From NCBI GenBank assembly GCA_948567375.1, contig OX419756.1, positions 30,580,333-30,644,332 of the forward strand: a stretch of 64,000 bases of DNA, given 5' to 3'. The position numbers and the translations under genes are program-made. Below are positions 12,041-24,600 of the stretch, in pieces. This stretch comes from Lunularia cruciata. Its lineage: Eukaryota > Streptophyta > Marchantiopsida > Lunulariales > Lunulariaceae. The notes under the pieces are model-generated. The model was not told where the DNA came from. It was given only the letters and a program-made list of their open reading frames with translations, and did not search any database. The number at the start of each line of letters is the position of its first letter. Within the stretch, counting starts at the first letter, position 1.

Positions 12041-13198
12041 ATGACCGTAGCAATGGAGACGGAGTCCCGAGAACCGGAGAGGAGACATAAAACAGAGACG
12101 GAGAAGAAGCAGGAGGAGGACTTTGATTATTCTGCTGCCCCACCATTTACCATTGCGGACCTGCGAGCAGTCATTCCCAAGCACTGCTGGGTGAAGAGTA
12201 CGTGGAGATCAATTTCCTATCTCGTGAGAGACGTGGTGGTGGTCGCGGGCTTAGCAGCAGGTGCTGCTTACCTGAACAGCTGGATAGTATGGCCTCTATA
12301 CTGGTTTCTGCAAGGCACCATGTTCTGGGCGCTCTTCGTCGTCGGTCATGACTGCGGACACGGGAGCTTCTCCGACAATCAATCTATGAACTATTTCATT
12401 GGACATGTTACCCATTCGTTCATTCTGGTCCCGTTCCATGGCTGGAGAATCAGCCACCGAACTCACCACGCCAACCATGGTCATGTGGAGAATGACGAAA
12501 CATGGCACCCGGTCTCCGAGAGTTTATACAAGGAGCTGCCACTCATGGCTCGCCTTGGGCGCTTGACATTCCCCGTGAGTCTGTTTTCATTCCCCTTTTA
12601 CCTCTGGGTTGGCACACCCGACAAGGGAGCATCCCACTACCACCCTGACAGTGCCCTCTTTCTCCCAAAGGAGAGGGGCGATGTCCTTACCTCGACAATC
12701 TGCTGGTGCACAATGCTCGTTTTGCTCGCCAATTTGGCAATGACCATTGGACCTATGTGGGTGCTGAAGTTGTACGTGGTTCCATACTGGCTGAATGTTT
12801 TCTGGCTGGCTTTGGTGACCTACCTCCACCACCACGGGTACGAGAAAAAAGTCCCATGGTACAGAGGCAAGGAATGGAGCTACCTGAGAGGTGGATTGTC
12901 CACTATTGACAGGGACTACGGTCTGTTCAACAAGGTCCACCACGACATTGGCACCCACGTTGTGCACCACTTGTTTCCCCAAATTCCCCATTACAATCTG
13001 ATCGAAGCTACAGAGGCTATCAAGCCCGTTCTTGGTGATTACTATAGGACTCCAGAAAAATCTGGACTTATTCCCGTACATTTGATCACCACTGTTATCA
13101 AGAGTTTTTCTGAGGATCACTACGTGAGCGACGAAGGCGATGTCGTCTTTTACCAAACGGATCCTAAGGTTTCTGCTACAAAAACCAAATCCAGTTAG
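12041..13198 (+). CDS. FAD3: Omega-3 fatty acid desaturase, endoplasmic reticulum type, intronless coding region
   Basis: Predicted to convert linoleoyl to alpha-linolenoyl chains on ER phosphatidylcholine, using cytochrome b5 as electron donor. The 385-residue protein has the three histidine boxes of membrane desaturases: HDCGH at 103-107, HRTHH at 139-143 and HVVHH at 306-310. The last continues as [10 protein letters not shown], and HGHVENDE follows box 2; both are typical of omega-3 enzymes rather than the omega-6 FAD2. Hydrophobic spans flank the boxes. There is no plastid transit peptide, and the C terminus ends KTKSS, a KxKxx-type ER retrieval signal. The frame is open upstream from a TTG at 11993, but the first in-frame ATG is at 12041; a second at 12053 has a better start context. 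Known FAD3 genes usually have several coding introns, so the single exon suggests an old retrocopy or an intron-free lineage. The frame is intact and probably functional. Confidence 0.93.
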   Translation: MTVAMETESREPERRHKTETEKKQEEDFDYSAAPPFTIADLRAVIPKHCWVKSTWRSISYLVRDVVVVAGLAAGAAYLNSWIVWPLYWFLQGTMFWALFVVGHDCGHGSFSDNQSMNYFIGHVTHSFILVPFHGWRISHRTHHANHGHVENDETWHPVSESLYKELPLMARLGRLTFPVSLFSFPFYLWVGTPDKGASHYHPDSALFLPKERGDVLTSTICWCTMLVLLANLAMTIGPMWVLKLYVVPYWLNVFWLALVTYLHHHGYEKKVPWYRGKEWSYLRGGLSTIDRDYGLFNKVHHDIGTHVVHHLFPQIPHYNLIEATEAIKPVLGDYYRTPEKSGLIPVHLITTVIKSFSEDHYVSDEGDVVFYQTDPKVSATKTKSS

Positions 13199-13814
13199 TT
13201 TGACCCTCAAATCCAACCCTTTCCGTTTAGTTAGTATGTCAAGCAAGATAATAACCGTCAACCACTTAGATTAGGCAGTAGAGAATCTACGAGGGATCCA
13301 TCATAGATAATAGATCCTCCATCAGAACAAGTTGAGTATCCGCGATGTCATCCTCACCAATGTGTAACTCAAATATATCGCAGTTCGCTTCTTTGAATTA
13401 CGAAAGACGAACTTTTTACATATCTCCAGGAATGATCTGACTTACAGAGTGCAAGATGGCTCACTATATCATGGCCACAAGGGCCCGGTTTCATACGATC
13501 ATCTTGACATACATGTCATTTGCTATCGTGGTGCCCTGTCTGAGAGCGCATGTGAGCTCTTATTCGTGATTGTCTTCTGTCCTCTCTCGGCCAACATGAG
13601 TGTCTTGCAGTTTCGTCCCCTACAGATTTCAACTAATGCCAATATGGGAGAGGATGTGTTCCAAATCCGCAAATGGAGGGAGAATGAAATGTTGTCCCAA
13701 ACCCAAGAGTGTGTTCTCTACAGCCTGGTTGCTTTTACTCCAGAACATCCTTGTTGTCTCCCTATCACAGACAATTGGGTTTTAGGACCGCTGACGATGC
13801 TAAACCTAAATGCA

Positions 13815-13966
13815 GTGACTGCTGGTTCGATCTAATACTATCTAGAGGGTTCTAACGCCGATCTACAATTGGGTCAAAAAGCCGTTGACGAGGTTAAAAT
13901 TGTAAACATTGACTGCTGGTTTAATCTACAACTAATTTAGAGCGTTCTAACGCTGATCTGCAGTTG
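13815..13966. repeat. Two-copy repeat, about 93-base spacing
   Basis: Units 13815-13872 and 13908-13966 share GACTGCTGGTT, the GTTCTAACGC(C/T)GATCT string and CA(A/G)TTG, with about 20% differences. This is an old local duplication in non-coding DNA. Confidence 0.65.
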
Positions 13967-15073
13967 ATCCACGCTACATCACATGGGAAAGTGACTATTT
14001 GTGTAATCAGCACCTTAGATGTAGCATCTTCTGCATTGATTAGTTGAAGAAAGAACCGAAAGGTACATTGTCTCTCGACGAGGTAAACCAACCAATCTTT
14101 GTCAATATCGAAACTTCAGTGGAGGGCTTGACATCTCAAACTGGCAGGTAGGATATCTGTGGTGAACGCTTTATGAGGTATGTAAAGGAAGTAACACTTC
14201 TTTGCACAATCATTGTTATGAGTTCACCGTAGCAATTTTCAAACATGCGATCAACGAACTTTCAGCCTGCTACAACAATTTGCAGAGAATGGTGCACAGT
14301 GTGATCTGTAGCATACTTCATCGCATGTCTAGAGAGATGTGCGCAATAGCTCCATCATACGGTACGTCTCTCCAATGACTGCGCTAACACGAGTAGCACC
14401 AACGTCACACAAATGTCGACAGCTTTTGTTGGAAAGACCGAAGGTTTTATACTTTAATAAGACCACGGAGTTTTTAAAATATAGGTTTGGCTGGCACATT
14501 TTCTTTGCCTTTTGTAATTAAAACGGAGTACACGTTGGATTTCAGAGACTAAGAGCTAGAATCTCACGTCGTTTACGATGGTCATGGTGTACGCATCAAT
14601 CTGTACCTACAATGCTGAGGACCCTGACAGTGAGGTACAGTCCTGTACCATCTGTAGACTATTACGTGTACGTCTGATAAGTACGATGACTTATGCTTTC
14701 TAACCAACCGTGGCCGCGGAGTCGTGCTCTCCTACAGTCCTGGCAAACATATTCTTGCAGGGTCTTGGATCATGTAGACTTGTGACATGGCTCATGTCGA
14801 GTTTGAAGCATGAGAGGAAACATCTGGTGCATTTGAGCTTAGAATGTCAACTTTTATGCCAACTTTAAAACGTGCAAAAATATAAAGTACTGAGTGAAAA
14901 TATTATCAAAATTGGTGTAAAGCTCTGAGTCCTCTATAAATTTATTCGATGTATCAATTACGTTACTATGCCGTCTGCATTGTCGAGGTTCTCCCGAAGC
15001 ACCAAGAATTAGATGCAACACAAACCGACCAAGCTTCTGATGATACATCGGTTACCAAAATCTATGTATATTT

Positions 15074-15250
15074 GGTTGTTGGTGTCGTTTTCTGGTCAAA
15101 TTCCGAAAAGCAAACACTGTTGGTTACTTATCAGAGCTGAAAGGCCTTTGCGGTTTTTTCTGGTTGGTTGTTGGGGTCTTTATCTGGTCAAATTTCAAAC
15201 AGCAAACACTGTTGATCACTTGTTAGAGCTGAAAGGCCTTTGCAACTTTT
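15074..15250. repeat. Tandem duplication, about 90-base unit
   Basis: Units starting at 15074 and 15164 both read GGTTGTTGG, TCTGGTCAAAT, AGCAAACACTGTTG and AGAGCTGAAAGGCCTTTGC. The duplication extends an open frame (15013-15363), which therefore looks accidental. Confidence 0.75.
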
Positions 15251-15807
15251 CCTTGTTCAACAGTATTTCTGCAAGATCTACCAATGAGACAGAGAGAAAC
15301 CGACCGAAACGCGACGAGTGCATGAAGAAGTCGCGTTTACGTGCAGGACACCTTCAAATTTGAAAGTGGTGGACAGTGAGGAGTGACTCTCACATGAGCT
15401 ATTGATTCATCGTTAATTTGTAGTGTAAATAGATGCATTTCTCAAGATAGAATAGTACAGTTTAATGCACAATAAATAAATAAAATTCAAATTCATATGT
15501 TGTATCTATAAAATGAATATATTATGGTTTATTCATCACCCAAATAATCTTTCCAGTTTTAGTACAAATAACATCATGTAGCAACTCTTTTAGATTGTTG
15601 CCATAGTTGTTTGTGGATTCATCAACCACCTGTTTTCAAGTGAAGGTACGTGCGAGTTATCAAACTCTACTCTAGAATCAAAACTAATCTACTCAACATG
15701 AAATAAAACAAGATGGATCCTTCATTGAGTTGGATAATTGAGTTTCTAGATTCCAATAGTTGGTATTTCTGAATTGCAGTAATCAGTTAGAGAAGAAGGG
15801 TTTAGGG

Positions 15808-15897
15808 TAGGACTTTGTAGGACTTTGTAGACTTTGTAGGACTTTGTAGGACTTTGTAAGACTTTGTAAGACTTTAAGAAGGACTTTGTAGACTTTC
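15808..15897. repeat. Minisatellite, 10-11 base unit
   Basis: Seven to eight imperfect units of GACTTTGTAG / GGACTTTGTAG in tandem. Confidence 0.9.
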
Positions 15898-16250
15898 TAG
15901 CGGGATAGATTGGATATTTAGGTTCACATATTCCACATTCATAGTAACCGCCTTGGATAGTTGAGTTCATTTGCTGGACATCTGATTTCCCTTGTTAAAT
16001 ATTGGACGTCAGGTATTGAACATGTAGATTTCATGGTCGGACACACTTATACCTAAATGATAGTCATCATATATGTAATACAGTGACCACATTAATAATA
16101 TGATAAATCAAATATTCTTCTAGTAAACAGTATATATGATAAAACATTGAAAATCTGAAAAATATTAAAAAGTAGTACCATATGTATAAAAAGCTAATGT
16201 ATCCAATATACATTACTTGCAATTATATGATAGAAGAGATATAGATATAT

Positions 16251-16292
<42 letters not shown>

Positions 16293-18471
16293 AATCTCAC
16301 ATGATAATAACCATTATGTTCTTAAAAAAGTAGATTTGTTAAATTAAAGCATTTATGTAAGAGTTTAGATAAGACTAATTGAAACACTTTTCTACTTATG
16401 TATTAAAAGTAAGCACGATCAAAGTATACAAAGTATTACTTATATTACTTATATTACCAAACAGTCCAAAGGATCCAATTAGACCAAGTACACCTTCCAG
16501 CATCAATTGGATAAATTATATTATGAAATGAAAATTCAGATAAATATAAATTGAATATTAAAATAAGAAAAAGTTAATTTGAAACTTGTAATTAAAAATA
16601 ATATCAACACAAAATCATGAATAAAATTAAAAATTAAGGCAAACTTTTCTGTTATTTCAAGATAAAAAGATCAACTCTAGTTTTATGGGTTTAGGGTTAA
16701 ACCCTTAACTCTAAAAGATCTCTAAATCAATGGGAATTAGTTCAAATAACAAACTAACCTAATATAGAATAGATTATTTATACTACACCAAAGAAATATT
16801 TAATTCAAATTGTAATAAAAACCTAGGATAAAGTACATAGTTTAATAAGCTTAAAATGATACTCATATCAATTTCTCTACTTAATGATATACAGATGAGG
16901 ATTTCTAAATTAAAAATTCATGAACTCAAAAATATTCAAAACCAAAGAGCTAATTGCTAAGAAATGCTAAGTACATACATATAACAATCCTAAACATCTA
17001 TATTACCATCCAAACTAAATAAGGTTGATTGGTTTTCCCTCTCTATAATGTCCATCAATTGCTTCGTTCTCTATCTTGGAAGAAATTTCAAGCAATATCT
17101 TTGCATCTCCTTTCCTTCATAGTTATCTCTTTGATTTACCTTTCTTTCCGATCTATTCATCAAAAGTAGTCCACATTAGTATAATATATATGACCTTTAT
17201 CAATGACAAAATCAATTCATATTGTCTAGGATATAGAATTTTGAAGGTAGATATATAGAAAATTTAGGTAAAATACTTATCAATGTACTCATCCTATAGA
17301 TATATTGATTTGTCAAAGTTATTGTAATGACCGTATATCATTCAAATTTGTAACAATGTGGCAAGAGCTGACTGGTCCCATGAGGATACGAGTTGGAGAT
17401 GACTAAAAATGAGACAAAAGTTCACAAAAATGATGATCTATTGTTTGTATTTAATTTCTTGTCCAAAGTTCTTCCATAAGGAGGTAATGTCACCACCTTT
17501 GGCGCACTTCTAAAAGATAAAATCATAAATAATCACACTCACTATAGATATAATCAAAAGGATTTCTAAAGGTGATGGTTCATTCATAATGAAGTTCACT
17601 TCACCTTGGAATTTCCTTGTATTCCTCTTTGCATATTTGGATTCAAGATTAAATTGTTGAGACAATCATAGACATTGAGATCTTTATTTTCATCATGGAG
17701 TTTATAGACATCCAAGTGAGTAGTGTAACATAGTTTTACAAGTAGCATCCTAGAACGCATGTATGAAGATGGAGTAGGATCTTCCATGGTCCAATCACCC
17801 TTACAACTAAGACTACAATGTAGTGAAAATCTTCTAATTACATCTAAAGTGCTTAGTGCTAATCACATCTTATCTACTTATCATATCATAATCTAAATAT
17901 AGATAGATGCAACTTATGTGGAGCAACCATCTTAGCTTCTTGTCGTGCTCACAATTTTGTCTTGTAGGTAATAGGTTAACACAAGACCTTCATTGTGTAA
18001 CCTAACTAGCTATGTACAAAGTGTGTACAAGCACAAAGAATCTTTGTCTACAACTACAAAATCTATCCTATGCTAACTAGAAGATGAGTTGTGTTCATTT
18101 TATACTAAGTTCTTAAGTGTTTGTTGTGTACAAAGTTGTTGCATATCATTTTTTATAAAGTTGCTACTCATTTGTGTTGTGCTACGGTGGCATTTGGGAT
18201 GAACTTCCTTTTCCCTTGCATTGTCAAATGAGCTTTACAAGCTCCTTTAATGGTTCATCCAAAACTAGTTGTTACTTTTTAGAACTTAATCATGGAGTGT
18301 GCTTCTAGCTTGACCACCAATACCTTGAGTTGGACATTTTTATGTCTTCCTTTCTAGTGCATCAATCTACATCTTGAGATTCTTCAACCTCATACACTAT
18401 GATTGCTTGGCTACAATTCATTCTAATTGTTCAAGGAGTTGAGTGGTAGTGTGCCCCATTGTGAAAAGTAG
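15898..18471. other. AT-rich intergenic DNA, no gene recognised
   Basis: Very AT-rich with short open frames only. It contains a (TA)n tract. At 18472-18475 it ends with the ACCT target duplication of the old family D insertion. Confidence 0.5.
16240..16290. repeat. (TA)n microsatellite
   Basis: About 50 bases of alternating TA with a few GATATA interruptions at the left edge. Confidence 0.95.
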
Positions 18472-18475
18472 ACCT

Positions 18476-19027
18476 TGTCACGCCATTTGTAGTGTCGCAT
18501 CTAGATTACTCGGACACTGGAGTTGCAGTGATAGTAGTTAGAGTTATTTCAGCAGTTTCTCAGAGACTACTTTTTGACGGTCAGATTTTGTGTTTGGGGT
18601 ATTGACTTCATGGTGGGGCCCACCATCACTTTGCACCGTTTGCACCGTCGAGTGTGCCATCAATGGGACCGTTAGGGTTTCAGACCTAGCTTGAATCTGG
18701 GGGTATACTTTTGAAGTGCAGCTCTAGAGAGCTCACTTCTCTGATGTTGAGCCTTCGAGTTCTTGGCTATGGTGGACAGAGGCTGGTGAGCGTCACTTGG
18801 ATTCTCTTAGCTAATGTGGGTGTGACTTGACTGTAATCAGTGCCCAGTTGTTGGCAATTTATAGGGTGACAGATCAAGTATTGATCTGAGTTGAGTTGAG
18901 TTGAGTTGAGTTGAGAGTGGTAAACAATCTGATTACATCAGAGAAGTGAAATCAAGGAGAAATCATGTGCAGGAACTTTGAGTGTTGGTGGTATCTCCAA
19001 GCTCGGTGGATCATTGGTAGCTCAATT
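18476..19027 (+). repeat. 5' terminal block A1 of copy D2
   Basis: Homologous to the 540-base A blocks of the young copy. It holds a GAGTT pentanucleotide run (about 18887-18914) and a reversed TATA-like TTTATAGGGTG. It ends at TAGCTCAATT and runs straight into the leader. The block B that follows A at the 3' end of the family is absent here. Confidence 0.75.
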
Positions 19028-19575
19028 GAAGTTCAGTTTTTCCCTAGTGTGCAGAAGCTCGTTGCTTGACGTAGACTTGGCAGTAAGGCAGACGGTGTGT
19101 GAAAGTGCTTGCCAATTTTTGAGCATAAAAGGAACAAATTTTGAGCAATGGTTGTGATTTTGAGCTCAAGAGGTGAAGGCAGGACCAATTTATTGCGAGT
19201 TGGGCTCATAAAGTAAAATTGAAGGTGGAGTTGGGAAGCTACTCTCATGAATTTGTAGTTAGGAGAAACTCGTGGTTTCAATTTGGCTCAAGTGAAGAGT
19301 TAGCAGGAGATTTGGTGGTCAGCTAACTTTAGGGTTTATGTCAAATTTTGTCCAAATTTGGAGGAGTTTTGCTAGTTTGGAGGACGTTTGCCAAATTTTA
19401 AAGGAGGTTCAAAGTGGCAAGAAGAAAGGCCTCATTTGGCTAAATTTTGGTGTTTAGAGGCTTCAAGGCATAGGGCTATTAGAGGCTACAAAGGCCAGCT
19501 TGTTGGCGTGAGGCTAGTTAGTTTAGAGTAGATCTTGGTCATTGGTTGGAAAAATCTACCTTTCCTGCTAGATTG

Positions 19576-19648
19576 TGCATAATAGGGTTTGACCCTTAGA
19601 TCTCTTGTTCCTAGACTGGTGCCCTAGCCAACTGGTCCACCCTCACTT
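19576..19648 (-). other. tRNA-like sequence in the family D leader (copy D2)
   Basis: On the minus strand it shows a box-A-like TTGGCTAGGGCACC and a box-B-like GGGTCAAACCC at tRNA spacing, like 52410-52482 in the young copy. It is probably a tRNA- or SINE-derived insert carried by the element, antisense to its genes. Confidence 0.45.
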
Positions 19649-20078
19649 GTTGTCCTAATGACTATGCCATTGTTATCTATACTCTTGTAGCTTTGGCTAG
19701 GAGAGGCAATTTGATCCTATTCTCGGTGATCTTGGTAGCTTAGGACTTAGATACAAACTTCTCCAAAGTCAAATGCCAAATAGTGGCAGGGTCAATCTAG
19801 TGTTGTTTTTGTTTAGATTTCTTGTGATTGGTCTCCCTCCATTCTCTACTTCCTGTTTGTGCATCACATTTGTGTGAGGTGCCCTGACTTTTGAGCGTTA
19901 GTGCTTTGGTGTGCTCTCGGTAGTGAGGCTGGAGTGATTACCAATCAGACTATCTTTGTTTCTCTTTGGTGAGGCAAGAAGTGATTACCTGCAGACCGTG
20001 AGAGTACATGTTGTGATGGTAGGTTACAGGTTGCCCTTTCCCCTAGTGTAGTTATCTTGGTTAGAGCTACATTAGTGG

Positions 20079-20874
20079 GTGGTGCTTAGTTGGTATTGGC
20101 ACTTGGTGGTGTTGGCACTTGGTAGGGTACTTGCGGTTGCAACTTATGGTTGTAGTTTGTGGTTCCCATTTATTGTTAAAGTTTGCGGTTGTAGTTATTT
20201 TGTCACGACAGAGTTCTTTGGGGATTCCAGAGGAGATAACCCTACAATGTGTAGTGGGTTTACTTGGAGTGGTACTATGTAACAGCCTGTATCTCAGGTC
20301 CCAATGAGAGAGGAGATTGACTCTGAGTTGGAGTTTGACACAAGTGTTGATTCAATTGAGAGTGCACTTGGTGTGTCAACACCATTGTGGTGGGACATGG
20401 ATGAGATTTATGGGGCCTCCAAAGGCCCTAAGCGTTATTTTGGTACAATGGGTACCATTGAGTTGGATGACTTCATCTAGGAGTTTGATGGTTGGTGTGA
20501 TCTATAGCAGATGCGGAACCTGACTTTTTTACACCTTTCATGGCATGGAAGGGGTTGTTTAAGCATCTGGAGCGTCCGTCAATGGATGACTACCATGAGT
20601 TCTAGAGAGCTCCTTTGGAGGAGATCAAGTTATGGAGACAATATTGGTCTTTAAACTACATCTTTATCACTTCAAGTTTGGTGGCCATGAGTAGATTGGC
20701 TGTACTTATGAATTCTAGCTCGAGTAGTGTTAGTGGAGCTAGTGGAGGTGCACTAGCTAGAGATAGTGCTACTACGAGTGGAGATACCGCCGTAGGAGGT
20801 GGTGTGGTACCGAGGTTTAACCCCATGATGGAGTTCTTCCAGTGTTTGAGGTAGAACTACCAAGAAGTGCGGAC
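20079..20874 (+). pseudogene. Family D gag, first part (copy D2)
   Basis: Aligns with the gag block at 50825-51949: TEFFGDSRG, the REEIDSELEFDT string, WDMDEIYG and the serine/glycine-rich linker are readable across frames. TAG stops replace CAG codons, for example near 20480 and 20506. The family A insertion ends it at 20874; the rest of gag resumes at 28684. Confidence 0.8.
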
Positions 20875-21553
20875 TGTGAGCCGGCCTGTCTCTCACTCAG
20901 GATGAACCTCTGATGGCTATTATGGTAGCGCACCATGGACTAAGAAGGCAAGGAACCCCAACTCCATCATACTCCTCCAAGGCTAACACTCCAAGACTCA
21001 AGACATTGCTCACTAGAGAACTCAATGAGAGATAGATAGTTGCAAATGAAAGGATGATGAGTACCTCCTCACTCCTTGTTTATATACTTGTGAAATAGTT
21101 ACGTACCAAAGTTACTAATTACCGTAGTAACTCAAGTTACTAGACTAAAAGTCAAGTAAAGTCAAAAAGTAGAAAGGAATATCCATTCACATGGGCATAT
21201 TCCCCTTATCTTGACCCAACCACTAAAGCAAGGATTCCTTCACATGGGCTATCCTTGGACTAAAGAAGAATCCAAAACAAAAAGGCTTGCGGGCCCAAGA
21301 GTTCTCAACTCTTTCCCCAAAGCCAAACACCTAGGAATAATACCAAGTCAACACACTAAAATCCAAAATAGTGGTGCTCATCTTTTCTACTTCCTCTAAA
21401 GTAAGGTCCCATCTATCTTAGCTATGACTAACTTTAGCTAACCATGACTAATATAGAACCATCCTTTATCTCTATATAAATAATATCTCTTAAGTACTTG
21501 TAATACCAAGCTAAATATCACAATACCACACACATGCACAAATGGGTGTTACA
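20875..21553 (-). repeat. 3' LTR of the intact family A element
   Basis: 679 bases. In element sense it starts TGTAACACCC and ends GGCTCACA. It matches 28001-28679 without a difference that I could see. Confidence 0.93.
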
Positions 21554-21562
21554 TTTACCCCC
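21554..21562 (-). other. Polypurine tract of the intact family A element
   Basis: Reads GGGGGTAAA in element sense, directly before the 3' LTR; expected to prime plus-strand DNA synthesis. Confidence 0.7.
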
Positions 21563-21601
21563 GGACTAAGTTTTCACTTTGTCCTCAAAGTGAAGGTCTC
21601 T

Positions 21602-24600
21602 CTACCTTCTATGGTACATCTTCAACTTATCATGGTTAATCCTATCAAAGTGTCTTCCTCCCAACTCCTTGAGATCATAGGTGTAATTGCCCCACACCTT
21701 CTCTACTATGAAAGGTCCAAAGTACTTAGGCAAAAACTTCTTTTGCACTCTCTTGAATCGAATGGAATCAAACAACATTACCCAATCACCTTCTTTGAAA
21801 GGCTCCACCTTCTTCTTGCCTTGCCTCTTGTCATAGCTCTCCTTTTGTTTCCTTTGGGCTTGCTCCACTCGAACCATAGCAACTGCTCTTGCCTCTTCCA
21901 ACTCCATGAGTTGATCCTTCCTTGACTTCCCTGCATCACTTCCTTGTGCTTTCTTCAATCTCCTATGAATGCTTTGGAAGGTAGGAAGATCAAAGTGAAT
22001 AGGTAAGGTAGACTCAATACCATACACCAATTGGAATGGAGAATATCCAGTGGAAGTCTTCATGGTTGTCCTATACTCCCACAAAACTGCATGAATCCTC
22101 TTGTCCCAATGATGTTTAGCCCCCTCCATTTCTGCATCTTTGGCCAACATCATGCACAAGGTCTGATTGGTTCTCTCTGCCAAGCCATTGGAATTTGGCT
22201 TATAGGATGTAGTTACTCTATGTGTGATAGAGAAATGTCGTAGCATGGCTGTAGTAATGCTTCCTGTAAACTCTCCTCCTCTATCAGAAACCAACTCCAA
22301 AGGGCATCCAAACCTAGTGATAATGCGTTCATAAAGAAATCTACCCACTTCATCTTCATTCTTGTCCCTCAATGGTCTAGCCTCAACCCACTTGGTAAGG
22401 TAATCAGTAACTACCACAATGTACCGATTGTTCCTTGGGGTTCTATTGAGAGGTCCTACAAAATCAATTCCCCACTTCTCAAAAGGTCCTAGCAATGGAA
22501 TTGATCTAAGTGGTGGAGTGGATGTAGACTTCCTAGCAAAAGCTTGACAAACATGACAAGTTTTGCAATAATCAAGACAATCCTTGAAAATCCCTCTCCA
22601 ATGGTAACCTGCATCTAGAATGTTGAAAGCAGTCACCTTTCCTGCAAAGTGTCCTCCACATACTAAACCTTCATGAAACTCCTTTATGAGTAGGATAGAC
22701 TCTTCCTTACCCACTGCTCTTCGAAGTAGACCATCTGCTCCTTGGTGAAAAAGAATATCCTCCACCATTGTGTAAGGTCTAGATCTTGCTGCAAGGGCCT
22801 TCCTCTCCCTAGCATGCATCCCTTCTGGATAGTTACCTCTTGTCACAAAATCCACAATCTCCTTGTACTCCATTGGAATCTCTTGAGTGACTGAGATTGT
22901 CATGAGCTCCTCATCCGGGAAGGAATCATCTACTGGCTCATCTCCATCATGATCATAGGCTCTAGATAACAAATCAGCATTTGCATGTTTCTTTCCTGGC
23001 CTATCCTCAATTGTGTAGTCATACTCAGACAAGAGTATCATCCACCTTGCTAGTCTCCCTTCAACATTAGGCTTGTTGAAGATGTACTTCAAAGCCTTGT
23101 GATCCGTGACAATTGTGGCTTTCCCTCCAATCAAGTAGTGTCTAAACTTCTTGAGACCAAAGATCACTGCCAACCCTTCTCTCTCTGTGACAGAGTAGTT
23201 CTTCTCTGCTGAAACCATCTGCCTACTAGCATAAGCTATTGGATGATCATGCCCATCTTGGTCTAATTGACTAAGAGTGCATCCTATAGCTACATTAGAA
23301 GCATCAGTGTAGAGGATGAAAGGCTTACTCCAATCAGGTTTAGCAAGAATTGGAGCTACAACAAGGGATTGCTTGAGCTCCTCAAAAGCTTTGAGAGCCT
23401 CCTTGTCTTCCAAAATCACCATGTAATCTACACCCTTCTTCATGTAGATGGTCAATGCATAAGCCTTGTTGGAAAATGAGAAGATGAACCTCCTATAGTA
23501 CCCAACCATTCCCAAGAATTGGCGTAACTTTGTCAAGCTTGAAGGGAATGGAAGGTCTGAGATTTTCCTCACCTTCTCAGGATCAACTGCTATTCCATCC
23601 TTGGAGATGATGTGCCCCAAAAGTAGACCTTCTTCACATCCAAAAATGCACTTCTCTGGGTTGAGTGATGCATTTGCCTCATCCAAGCGTTGCAAGACTT
23701 TGATTAGGTGCTCAAAGTGCTCCTCCTTGCTCCCATAGACACAAAAGTCATCAATGAAATCTCTCACAAATTTCCCAATGAAAGGTTCAAATACCTTGTT
23801 CATGAACCGTTGGAATGTGGCTGGAGCATTGCAAAGCCCAAAAGGCATGACCTTGAAAGCGTAAGTTCCCCAAGGTGTGGTGAATGTGGTGAGTTGTTGA
23901 TGCTCTGGTGCAATCTTTATTTGGTTATATCCACTATAACCATCTCCAAAACTGTACCTCTCATGACCTGCAACCTCCTCCAAGATCTCATCAATGAATG
24001 GCAATGGGTAGTAGTCCTTCTTGGTAACAGCATTAAGCTTCTTGTAATCCACACATACCCGAAGCTTGCCATTCTTTTTCTTCACAATGACAATTGGAGA
24101 CACCCATTCTGAATTCTCCACCTCAAAGATAAATCCAGCCTCCTTGAGCTTATCAATCTCCTCCTTCACAACCAAAGATATTGGTGGGCTAATGCGACGT
24201 TGCTTTTGGCGGATTGGTCTTGCATGTGACTCCACCTCTATCTTGTGCTCCTCCAAGGTGACTTCCTTCAAATCCTTGTAACTAAAAGCAAACACATGGA
24301 TGAACTTGCGGAAAATCTCCTCAAATCTCACCTTCTCCTCCTTGGTAACATTTGGGCCATACTTGAGGGTAGATAACCTTCTCTCTACCTCCTCAAGTGT
24401 CAATGGTGATTTATCTGGGTCCTTCAAAACCTCTGGCTTAGGTGCAAAATCCATAGCACACAAGGGATACACATCTGAATCAGATTCAGATTCATCCTCC
24501 TCCGTGGAAGTCTCCTCTTCCATGCTTGTGTCCACACCTGAAGCTCCTTCTTCAGAATCTGATTCCCAATAATCAGAAGATGGGGTATCTGAATGTGAAG

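Larger units (their letters stand above)
13199..15800. other. 3' flank of the desaturase gene, no further gene recognised
   Basis: The 3' UTR probably lies in the first few hundred bases (AT-rich, with an AATAAC near 13250), but no clear polyadenylation signal stands out. Open frames of up to 128 codons (13449-13835) show no domain. Two local tandem duplications are listed separately. Confidence 0.4.

Noticed and set aside
12587-13261. 224-codon open frame on the minus strand across the desaturase
   Set aside because: Antisense shadow of the desaturase coding region; no motif, and the plus-strand protein is unmistakable.
15013-15363. 116-codon frame as a gene
   Set aside because: Created by a tandem duplication whose units are translated in different registers.
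15808-15897. CRISPR-like array
   Set aside because: Contiguous short units without spacers; a minisatellite in a plant-type genome.
24300-24572. Serine-rich 90-codon frame on the plus strand
   Set aside because: Complement of the acidic linker in the family A Gag-Pol; low-complexity shadow.
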